From Amphiura filiformis (taxonomy: Eukaryota; Echinodermata; Ophiuroidea; Amphilepidida; Amphiuridae): a DNA stretch of 64,000 nt. A model generated the notes under the pieces. The model saw only the letters and a list, made by a program, of their open reading frames with translations, was not told the origin of the DNA and made no database searches. Every line of letters starts with the position of its first letter. The first letter of the stretch is position 1. The position numbers were made by a program, and so were the translations under genes. The stretch lies in NCBI RefSeq assembly GCF_039555335.1, contig NC_092628.1, positions 31,689,727-31,753,726 on the forward strand, in the 5' to 3' direction. Below, piece after piece: positions 48,801-57,600 of the stretch.

Positions 48801-49736
48801 ACTATTTAGAGTGAGCAACAAGGATCGGGCAGGATGGGGTTTCAAACCATGGACCTCTCGATCAACTCTCCCTAATGGTCCAGTGCCTTAGACCACTAGG
48901 CCACCTTGCCCTCATGACAAAACAAGTTTTATAGTGAAATAATCAAAATTGAAACTCCCAAAATGTCTGACATCCCCTGCTGATCATAATCAGCAGTTTT
49001 TCTTAGGTAGGAGTATAGGATGTGGTAAATAATGGAAATTTAAGGATTACCTCATCATGTTTCTGGTGATTACAAAAATTGCAAATTTCTTTCCATTTTA
49101 ATTAAAAAAATTCAAATCTTTTCTCAATCTGTTGCAAAATGTCTGTCTTGGATGAGATAACCTCCTAAATACTCCTGCAGAGTTTAAACAGGTGTGATCA
49201 TCTGTAATGATGATCTAAGCATTAATACCTGTTTTGAGATGGTCTTCCATCAACAATATAGCTAGTAAATAGCCATATATTAAAATGAAAGTTTTGACAA
49301 TAATGAAATTTTCCAAAATTAATGAATAATGAAATCATGACCCCATATTTCACTGAAAAAAATGTGACGGGAAACTAAACATTTCATTCATTACGGAAGC
49401 CTAACTTTCACCAGAGACGTAACTATTTTATGAAAAGAGATAGGCCCTATATGCAAGAAATTTGGATCACGAAATCATGCCCTTTTAATTTGAAACATTC
49501 ACGCTGTAAAAACAATGGAAAATAGCCCACATGGGTGGTTTATACCGGATGTAGCGGACACATGCACATGGCAAAATGGCAAACTCTGACTGTGTTCATT
49601 CATACGTAGACAGTATAACTGTAAGCTTACCTTCTTGTCGAATCATTCCCTGCGGTGGTCTATGCCAAAACTTGGCCTCCAGATCAGGCTTGCATTTTAT
49701 AGCTAAAAAGTACAGTTCGTGCTCATTGAAACGCAT
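42741..49736 (-). CDS. PLEKHJ1: pleckstrin homology domain protein, PLEKHJ1-like
   Basis: Six exons join in frame: 49631-49736, 47662-47741, 45358-45436, 44828-44918, 43548-43608 and 42741-42899 (stop TAG at 42741-42743), giving about 191 residues. The protein starts MRFNEHELYFLA (human PLEKHJ1 begins MRYNEKELQ). It carries RERLVRLKCNFLFYIRTNE, PLGALCLERC, DRKHYLACSTAQQCEHWMS and NYERL, the order of strands and closing helix of a small PH domain. A C-terminal extension rich in Gln/Pro/Asn replaces the vertebrate tail. PH domains of this type bind phosphoinositides or partner proteins at membranes, and the specific role of PLEKHJ1 is poorly known. All splice junctions are GT-AG with matching phases. 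A sesquipedalian-type PH protein is the alternative, but the N-terminus fits PLEKHJ1 better. Confidence 0.85.
43025..43379 (-). mobile_element. probable tRNA-derived SINE (different family)
   Basis: On the minus strand GTTAGCTCAATTGATAAGGC resembles an A box and GGATCGAACC, about 40 nt on, a B box. The element appears to run to the T-run at 43006-43022. It lies in the PLEKHJ1 intron between exons 5 and 6. A degenerate tRNA pseudogene is the alternative. Confidence 0.5.
43548..43608 (-). CDS. PLEKHJ1: PLEKHJ1 exon 5
   Basis: With the preceding codon completed it encodes NYERLTTTLNILQTKLARVR plus K, a helix following the PH fold. Acceptor CTCCTCAG, donor GTACAG, phase 0 out. Confidence 0.82.
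44036..44293. mobile_element. MITE with TATGTGACCCCT ends
   Basis: TATGTGACCCCTTGGCACAA at the left is mirrored by TTGTGCCGAGGGGTCACATA at the right. The pairing continues through GAGCCC. Length 258 bp. It is in the PLEKHJ1 intron between exons 4 and 5. Confidence 0.85.
44828..44918 (-). CDS. PLEKHJ1: PLEKHJ1 exon 4 (PH domain)
   Basis: It encodes YPGETDRKHYLACSTAQQCE and HWMSMLKCS, the last strands and the C-terminal helix whose Trp (in EHWM) is the nearly invariant PH tryptophan. Donor GTAAGT in phase 2. Confidence 0.88.
45358..45436 (-). CDS. PLEKHJ1: PLEKHJ1 exon 3 (PH domain)
   Basis: It encodes PLGALCLERCIIQQEPRSDK and GYVFSI. PLGALCLERC aligns with PVGALLLERC of human PLEKHJ1. Phase 0 in, phase 1 out. 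Confidence 0.88.
45776..45838. repeat. degenerate interstitial telomere-like tract (CCCTAA)n
   Basis: CCCTAACCCTAACCCTACCC and variants run for about 60 bp in the PLEKHJ1 intron between exons 2 and 3. The unit matches TTAGGG telomere repeats with point changes. Confidence 0.8.
46038..46076. repeat. 39-bp hairpin
   Basis: GACATAAAGTCATAAT and ATTATGACTTTATGTC are exact complements around a 7-base loop. Confidence 0.85.
46116..46153. repeat. 38-bp palindrome
   Basis: TGGTTACGCTCCCTCCAC and GTGGAGGGAGCGTAACCA are exact complements with a two-base centre (GT). It lies 40 bp from the 46038-46076 hairpin. Confidence 0.9.
46380..47075 (-). mobile_element. 5'-truncated non-LTR retrotransposon tail (CR1/L2-like)
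   Basis: The minus strand encodes ILSKLDYGNALLFGC, LQRLQNRAARIVYQFPRR and LLNSLHWLPVDKQIRFKIIL. This is the conserved region C-terminal to the RT domain in CR1/L2-type elements. The frame is open from 47073 to 46681. The 3' end carries the (AACAT)n microsatellite at 46408-46473, as such elements commonly end in short tandem repeats. It is intronic in PLEKHJ1. Confidence 0.85.
46408..46473. repeat. (AACAT)n microsatellite
   Basis: About thirteen perfect 5-bp units, the 3' tail of the adjacent non-LTR element. Confidence 0.95.
47372..47632. repeat. foldback element with central miRNA-like hairpin
   Basis: The outer arms GAAGAGTTTTGTTTCAAAAC/CCCTTACATCCACTT and their complement at the right form a long stem. 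The centre, 47462-47521, is a second stem of 24 positions (AAAAGCAGTTTTGGGCGGGA against TCCTGCCAAAAACTGCTTTT) with a 12-nt loop. It lies in PLEKHJ1 intron 2, 30 bp from exon 2. Confidence 0.8.
47662..47741 (-). CDS. PLEKHJ1: PLEKHJ1 exon 2 (PH domain)
   Basis: It encodes YRERLVRLKCNFLFYIRTNE and FGHCLE, the first PH strands with the basic RLVRLK patch typical of phosphoinositide-facing loops. Acceptor TTTTTTTAG, donor GTAAGT, ending in phase 0. Confidence 0.88.
48413..48699. mobile_element. hAT-like MITE (CAGGGCTGTCAACT ends)
   Basis: CAGGGCTGTCAACT and its complement AGTTGACAGCCCTG (one mismatch region) are the ends, with GTTCAAA repeated at both borders. The interior repeats TCTCACGC about seven times. 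It is in PLEKHJ1 intron 1. Confidence 0.8.
48827..48911 (-). repeat. tRNA-like sequence (Leu/Ser-type), probably a SINE head or pseudogene
   Basis: On the minus strand GGGCAAGGTGGCCTAGTGGT resembles the start of a long-variable-arm tRNA with an A box, and GGTTTGAAACC is an altered B box. The acceptor stem pairs in six of seven positions, but the T stem does not pair properly, so a functional tRNA is unlikely. Confidence 0.5.
49068..49262. repeat. left arm of inverted repeat flanking PLEKHJ1 exon 1
   Basis: Its reverse complement contains GACCATCTCAAAACAGGTAT and TAATGCTTAGATCATC, both also present at 50698-50850. The arms are interrupted by a ~50-bp indel. They bracket PLEKHJ1 exon 1 at 1.4 kb separation. 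Confidence 0.8.
49631..49736 (-). CDS. PLEKHJ1: PLEKHJ1 exon 1 (start codon)
   Basis: ATG at 49734-49736. The exon encodes MRFNEHELYFLAIKCKPDLE and ends MIRQE in phase 1 at GTAAGC. The MR(F/Y)NE(H/K)EL beginning supports this start. Confidence 0.85.
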
Positions 49737-51444
49737 GTTTGACTTATTTCTTTTGTAGCCTGACTACTTCTGTACTCTATCACCGAGCTTATCAAATTAC
49801 CAGGTTTTCCGTTGTTGTTTTGTTACGGTAATCATTTTCTTCCTGGAGAATCACACAGCACTGGCAAAAATGAATGATTATTCATTTACCGCTCGGTATA
49901 AAGTGTAAGCTCAAAGCGCTCATTTTAATGCATACAATATTTATGTTCAAAACAATTACTGTGTGCAATATATTTTACAATAACATATTTAAGTAAAAAT
50001 AATTTATATTTATAATGTTAATAGTATAAAATTAGTTTGATAGTTGATCCACTAAAAAGAAATAAAACAATCGTTTGCTTGGCTAAGTATAATTTCATGA
50101 TGTAGATGTACAACATGTATACGGTATTTTTTTGATTAAATTTATCCACAAAATACGTAACAATACCATTTCAATTACCTATCAAAGTAGGGTAGAGTAG
50201 AACGACGTATTTAGTGGATGATTAAAAAAATGTTGAGCTTTTGCTGAGGGGATGGTGCAGACCCTGGTGCAGTGGGAGTGACAACCTGCAAACTGAATAA
50301 ACAAATAATTTAATATTAACTGTATCACTGAGCTGAATCAAGACGGAAGTTGAAAGAAAAAAATAGAAAGTTTGCAAAACTAAATCAAAAATCCCCTTGC
50401 TGTTGAAGGTAGGTTGATTTCTGTTGAACCAATTGACTCCCGGGAATTGACTATGCAGTCTATGGCATGCCATGATTGAACCAAATTAATGCACTTGGCT
50501 TACTTTTATGTTTTACAATAGATTCATTTGGCCAATGGAACTCGATTATTAGTTTCCGATTGGATGTTTGAAAGAAAGGACGAGGTCACTATTTCATTAT
50601 TCATTATTTGGTCTCTTTTCATTATCCATTATGTCAACAAAATCAATGATTTTATGAACAGCTTTCTCCAAATTTAGGTACCCCACCAGTACCAAAGTAT
50701 ATTATTGATGAAAGACCATCTCAAAACAGGTATTAATGCTTAGATCATCTTTACAGACATTTGGCAACGGATTGAGAAAAGAAAAGATTTGAATTTGTTA
50801 AAATTATTAAAATGAAAAGAAATTGGCAATTTTGTAATCACTAGAAATTGCGTGAGCTACATGACTGAACCTCAAACTTGCTTAGATAGCTACCACCCAG
50901 CCGCATTCAAAGACTGCAGTGCAGTGATTCGAGCACTCAAGTTTCACAGTGTATATACACATCTGAGACAAATATTGGTATATTCGTCTCAGGTACACAT
51001 AGCAGGATTTTAATTTTTATCGGAAAGGTCACCCTTACAGGTTTTTGATAAAAGAAACCCTTTAATACCGGTATAGTATATATTTTTGTTTATAATTTTC
51101 TAATATTTATGTTTGGGTGATGTTCTTGATGCAAAACATGCCAGGGAAACATGCTTTGTGGAATAGTGGGATCATTCAAATGACCCCTAAACCCCGGCCC
51201 TAAATGCACCAACTAGAAGTTAAAAAATAACAGGCATTTTTCCCCCTAAACATATGATTCGTGTGATTCACATTTATTCTCTGAAGGACCCATAATTTGT
51301 GTTTTTCTGGTCATGCATATGTACACTGTGAAACTTGAGTGGCCCTCCCCCGGGCATACACTATATAGGGAAAACCCTTTCTTTTTTTGTGTGTGTGTTA
51401 CTTTGTTTATTTATGTAGCATTGTGGTCTTCTTCACTCTTGCAG
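49737..51444. other. head-to-head spacer between PLEKHJ1 and FGGY
   Basis: The two start codons point away from each other across 1.7 kb. The FGGY ATG is preceded directly by a splice acceptor-like CTTCACTCTTGCAG, so at least one FGGY 5' UTR exon probably lies in this spacer and the promoter may be shared. No TATA or CpG island is obvious. The right part contains one arm of an inverted repeat (50698-50850). Confidence 0.5.
50698..50850. repeat. right arm of inverted repeat flanking PLEKHJ1 exon 1
   Basis: It carries GACCATCTCAAAACAGGTAT, GATTGAGAAAAGA and TTTGTAATCAC in the same order as the complement of 49068-49262. Confidence 0.8.
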
Positions 51445-51652
51445 ATGGCAGCAACCGATGCAGACATCGTTCCAGAAGACCTGTTCGTTGGTGTTGATGT
51501 TGGTACAGGAAGTGTCCGTGCTGCCTTGGTAGATGCTAAGCGGTACTATACTCAAAACTTGTCAACATGTCATTAAAATCTTTGAGCCTCAGCCTGGTTA
51601 CTATGAGCAATCATCAGACAATATATGGGAGGCATGCAGGACAGCTGTTAAG
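51445..51652 (+). CDS. FGGY: FGGY exon 1 with apparent frameshift
   Basis: ATG is 51445-51447, directly after an acceptor-like GCAG. The first frame reads [20 protein letters not shown] and on to ALVDAK, then runs to a stop at 51574-51576. From about 51542 the family similarity continues one frame over ([20 protein letters not shown]), ending in phase 0 at AAG|GTTGGT. One extra base lies around 51539-51541. Confidence 0.85.
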
Positions 51653-54600
51653 GTTGGTTTCTTTGTTTGCTTGCTTGTTTGTATGACTGGAAAAAGTCTT
51701 GGGAATCAAGTTCCAGGGAAATTTGCCACCTGTTCCAAATTTCCATTGCCTCTGCAAGAAAGGACTGCTCCATGATGTCACTCAGTATAAGGAGTCTCAT
51801 GTTTGGTTTTGGCTTGAGGTATTGAACACCTGATGATCTGTATACAGACTATACACATACGCTTGTTAGCTTTTGTTTATTATAGCTCCACATTTTATCC
51901 AATGGGGGTACCTCTTGTACACTCAACCCTGCATTCATCAACTGTACTGATACTAGACTAAATTATATGTATTTGTACAACTCTCTTACCTACTGTGTGC
52001 TTTATAGGGTGCTGTTGGTGACATCAATCCAGAGAAGGTGAAAGGGGTTGGTTTTGATGCTACATGTTCCTTGGTAGTGCTAGATGATAAGTTTCAGTCA
52101 ATTACAGTAAGCCCAACAGGTAAGTTTTGAGGATGGTGGGGGGGTAAAGGAAGAATGAGAGGAGAATGGGAAGGGAGCAAATGGAGCAGGTTAAGAATGT
52201 AATGTGTGCTAAGAAGAGGCGTACATAATATAATAGACCTTTGACCTGTACATTGTCCTGTCAGATACCTGCACATGAACAGAGCCGGGGGGGCACTTCC
52301 ATGACAGATATGCATCATGTGCCTCGGGATAGACCCCCTTTTTCAAACCGGCTAGTACCCAATGACTCCCTTTTTGTGTTATGGTCCTACCTATTACCCA
52401 ATGACCCCTTTAAAAAAAAATCATGTACTCAATGACCCCCTTTTTCTATTTCCTGCTATACCCAATGACCCCCCTTTTAATTCCCAAAATTAAGGTGGTA
52501 TTTGTGTTCTCCTCCAGAAATAATGAGATTTTTCACATTTCCAAGGTGGCCAAGTTGTTTTTACGCATTTTGGCACTTATTTATGCGTACTTAATGATAC
52601 TCTTTTGGCAATCCTGTACTCAATGACTCCCATTTTACTTTTTGTTACCCCAATGACCATCCTTTTTTCAAAGTTTCAACCGAATGACCCCATTTTTATT
52701 CAGGTTGTGTACTGAATGACCCCATATTTTTGTAATTGTACATTTGACCTGAATGCCCCCTACTTTTAACATGGGCGAGGCACATCCCTGCCATTTCAGA
52801 TAGGGAGTGCCTCCCCCGGGGAACAGAGCATAGATCTCAGCCTTACAGGTTTTAAACTTTCATTAATGTAGCTGCCCTACAGTTTCTATAATGTGGAAGA
52901 GTTGGAAGACCTGGGTATTAGTGGGTAAATATCAGATGTCTTGCAACTTTTGACCTCTGAGCTCATAAACATATCACAGAGTTAAGACTTTGAACCAATT
53001 CTGTTGACAGAATATTAAATTTTAGAATGTCTCCCGGTATATTTTATTTGACATTTGACTAAGTTATTGTCTAATTTGTAATCATGTATCTTTGACATTT
53101 GACCTTAAGGTTGTCCTACCAGAAACATTATCATGTGGGTGGACCACAGACCAGAGACTCAAACCAATAGCATTAATGCAACTAAACACAAAGTATTGAA
53201 GTTTGTTGGAGGTCAAATGTCAGTGGAAATGCAACCACCAAAACTGCTCTGGTTGAAGCAGGTAGGAACTACAATTGATGCTAGACAAAAGTTGTTTGGA
53301 TAATTTTGCACTGTGTTATATGGTCATATATCCATTATTTTTTAATGTTTTATAATGTTATGATTTTTTATATTGTCATATTTTGGATAAATGTGATAGA
53401 TACTTTCAAATGAGGACAAACAATGTTTGTCAAACATGCGCCTGCTATCAAGGTGTTATATATTTCTTTATTTCAGAATATGCCCAACACATGGAGTAAA
53501 GCAGGACACTTTTTTGATCTAGCAGATTTTATGACATGGAAAGCAACAGGTGCAACCTCAAGGTAATGATGTCATCAAATACTTCTTGCAAACAACATTT
53601 TAATTTTACGCTACTAATTTCAAGTTTTCCCTAGGTCAAATTATAGGCTGTGCATAGAGCTAAAAATTCAAAATGTGTCTAAATTTCAGCTTAGAGCTAC
53701 ATTTTATCAGAGTTTGGGTTATCAGACCCAAATGGTGGGTCTTTAGGAACTGTCAAAAAGCCTGAAAAATGGACCCTTGATCACCACACATACCCGTACC
53801 CCATACATGCGAGTTCCCCCTCCGGGAACCAACAGTATAAAGAGTTTTTTAATTTGGTGCAAGTATAGATCACATAAAGGTTGAAAATGAATAAATGTAA
53901 CATGAAAATTTCTATTATTAAAGCCACTGCCTAGTGCCTAGCCAAAAAAAGGTGAAAAAAGAAATAGTATAGGCCTAGCGGAATTTTTTGTTTCACTGGT
54001 AAAGTATAAAGCTGAATGTGTATTGTATGGTGATCATATTTCACATGCAAGAGTCACATTGGTTTGTGGGATAGCAATACTTTTTCCAAATTGACATTGG
54101 ACATCAAAAGAGTGTCAAACCATCTACATATTTTACAGTTACTGTAAATAGAGGTTTGCTTCAATTGCAGATCACTAAACACTCTGGTTTGCAAGTGGGC
54201 CTATCAGCCTAATTCAGAGGGTGCCAGACACTGGGATGATTCATTCTGGCAACAGATTGGTTTAGGGGATCTCATTGAAAACAACTATGCCAAAATCGGT
54301 AGGTATCTGGAAGGTTGCTTGGTTGAAATGAGTGGACATACTCGTCAGAAAAAAAAATTAAATGTTATTATGGTTCATTAATGTGTGACACAGATATATA
54401 CCAAGTCGTTTACATGTATCATCTGTATATATTTTGCATGTTTTTGCATCTAAAGGAGTTCATGAAGGTTGCTTGGTCGAAATGAGTGGACATACTCGTT
54501 GGAAAAAAATTAAATGTTATTATGGTTCATTAATATTTGAGCAAATAAAGAAAATTGAGTCTGTTCAGAGGAGAGCAGCGCGGTTTGTGAAAAATGATTA

Positions 54601-57600
54601 CAGCAGAGAGAGTAGTCCAAGTAGCATGATCTCAACATTGGGTTGGGACTCTCTCGAACAGAGGAGGAAGGTAGCAAGGGTAACCATGATGCATAAGATC
54701 GCCAATGGACAGGCTGCCATCCCTGAAAGAACGTTTCTGCAGCCGGTTAACCGCCGTACCAAACATCATCACAGCAAGGCTTATCAACGACCAACTGGAA
54801 CCAAAGACTGCTGGGTACATTCCTACTTTCCAAAAACAATAAAGGACTGGAATCAACTCCCCAACGAAATCATAACCATCGAGTCAACTAAGCAATTCAA
54901 GAAAGAAGTCACAAATCACTACAATACTCCATACTCAACATAGCATTGTCATCGCTTCCCAGCAAACACAAAACGCTTTTGACATCATTCGCAAAAGGTT
55001 ATAAAAGGTTGTCAGAAAACGTTTAAATGTCGGGTTATATAAAGGGTATATTAAGAGTATATAACGTTTTCATAACCTTAAAAAACATTTTTTGATCATC
55101 TACTGCTCAGCAAACAAAAATGTTTTACAGAAAACGTTTAAATGTCGGGTTATATAAAGGGTATAAAACGTTTTAATAACATTCCAAAAACATTCTTGAA
55201 AACTTGATACAAAACATTCTAAACAGAATGTTATTTTGGGGTTGAAAAAATATTTTGCGAAAAACGTTTGCCCAAAATATTTTCAATAACGTTTTAAAAA
55301 CGTTTTCATGACCTTTATATAACCCGATATTGAAATATTATTAAAAGGTTTTGAAAAAAACATTTAAAGAACATTTCTGTGTTTGCTGGGTTCAAACATT
55401 TTAACATAATGTTATTTAAGTATTGACACACTATTTGGCAAAAATGTTTGTAAAAATAGTTTAAAATAACATTTTTTGAAAACATATAAAAATATTGTTG
55501 TAGTGTGTTTTCATACAAACGCGTTTTAAAACGTTATCATGACCTTTATATAACCCGACATTTTAATGTTATTAAAACGTTTTTACCTAAACCAAAAGCC
55601 AAAATATAACTTATTTAAAACGTTTTTAAAATGTTTTTGTGTTTGCTGGGTTCACGCAGCGCACACCATTTTTCCTTCTCGCTTGGCCCTAATAAGGCGT
55701 TGAGAAGTATACTACTTGAACTTGAACTTAATATGTGACACAAATATATACCGAGCAAGGAGTTCATGAAGGTTGCTTGGTCGAAATGAGTGGACATACT
55801 CGCCAGAAAAAAATTAAATGTTATTATGGTTCATTAATATGTGACACAAATATATACCAAGTCATTTACATGCATCATCTGTATATATTTTGCATGTTTT
55901 TGCATCTAAAGGAGTTCATGATCAGATGGAGAAAGTAGAACATTGCACAGGCTATAATCAATTCTGTCCTGTAACAAGTTGGCTTAGAAATAACTGACAT
56001 ACAACAATCATGAATCATTGGTGAGAAAAGATATTTAGTTTAATTTGTTCAAACTTGGTTTTCTCAAAGAGTGTTCCTTTAACTTTGCCTAATTTTCTAC
56101 TACTAGGATCTGAAGTTTTAAAACCAGGAACCCCTGTTGGTAGTGGATTAACTGCAGAGGCAGCCAAAGAGTTTGGTTTATGTGAGGGGACTGCTGTTGG
56201 TACTGGTATTATTGATTGCCATGCTGGAGGTGTAGGTGAGTACAGGGCCCTTACGAACTGGCGGGCAGGTGGGATAGATAAACATTCATGTTAGACATAG
56301 TTTGTGACATTGTTTTTGTAGGAAATGCACATGTGAGTTGCATGGCTTACCTTGACCTATGCCGTTCACTCCAACTTGGGTTGAGTGGTGGCATCCGCAT
56401 CAAAATGTTCCACCAAACTGTTCTGTCTTCCGCTGTATGGCTGGCATTTACTATGGAGTTTAGGTTGGTTCTTTTGCAGTCAGCTAGTGGGTAGTCTCTC
56501 CATCCCTTTGGTGGTCGTCCTCTAGGTCTGACTCCCTGGAGGTGGCATTTGAAGGCCATCTTTGGAAGGCGTGAGGGAGGCATTCTCTGGATGTGGCCAA
56601 AATATTGCAGTCTCTTCTGTGTTGTTCTGTCCAAGATGGAAAACTCAACAGCCAGGGTTTTACGGATGATGGTATTTCGGATCCTGTCTCTCTGTGTTAC
56701 CCCCATTATCTTTCTGAGGCACATCATCTTGAAAGTGAGCAGTCGGTTTTCATCCTATCTTTTCAATATCCAGGTTTCTGCTCCGTAGAGTAATATTGGT
56801 GTTGGTTTGGATTTTTGATTTGATTTGATTTGATTTGTTCGGGTTTTGACAACCCTGGATAACCCAAGAAAGCCTCTATTGCAGCTTATTTCCATTGGGT
56901 TCCATTTGAACACCGGGACGGATTGGGAACAGTCAGGGGTTAACACCCTAATCTTTTCGAAACTGGATGCGAGATACATGTACAGGTATGGCTCTCTGCA
57001 CACAGGACCGACAGCTTTACGTCCCCTCCGAAGGACGGAGTACTTTCATGATTCATTTCCCCAATTCTAGATGAACCATGGTGACAGCTGAAGTCTGAAT
57101 TTAATCTACAGATGTTGCCAATTAATTTCAGACTTTTTTTTTTCCAAGTCAATACCCCAGCAAATCACCACCGCCAGGAATCGAACCCGGGACCTCATGC
57201 ACTAAAGGCAAGTACCCTAACCATTGCGCCATGCTCTCCCGGATGTCCTTAGTACTCCAGATACTCTGTAGCGTCTGCACAGCTCCTAAGGCTTTGTCTA
57301 TTCGAAGTACAAGATCCTTTGGGTGGTCTTTCCTCCCAGGTATGTAAACTCCTCCACCTGCAGAAGCTTGGTGTGGTCTATTGTGATGTTCAGATGGGTG
57401 TCCTCTTTGCTTAGTTGCATGACAAAGATATTTTACACCAGAATAGTCTTTCACAGGATAGTTTGTTTTATAAGGATTTATGTTAGGTCCTGTGTGCTCT
57501 TGAGGTTTGGGGAAAATTCCACAATTTCTTCTTGGTCACATGAACCACCTTTATAATCAACAAACAAGATCTATTAACAATGTTTATAACAAAGGTTGTG

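Larger units (their letters stand above)
54309..55919. repeat. ~155-bp unit in three copies in FGGY intron 5
   Basis: The unit GAAGGTTGCTTGGTYGAAAT...AAAGGAGTTCAT starts at 54309, 54464 and 55768. The second copy is split by the retroelement at 54537-55729. Confidence 0.85.

Noticed and set aside
48827-48911. Functional tRNA-Leu/Ser gene
   Set aside because: The T stem does not pair and the B box is altered, so a SINE head or pseudogene is more likely.
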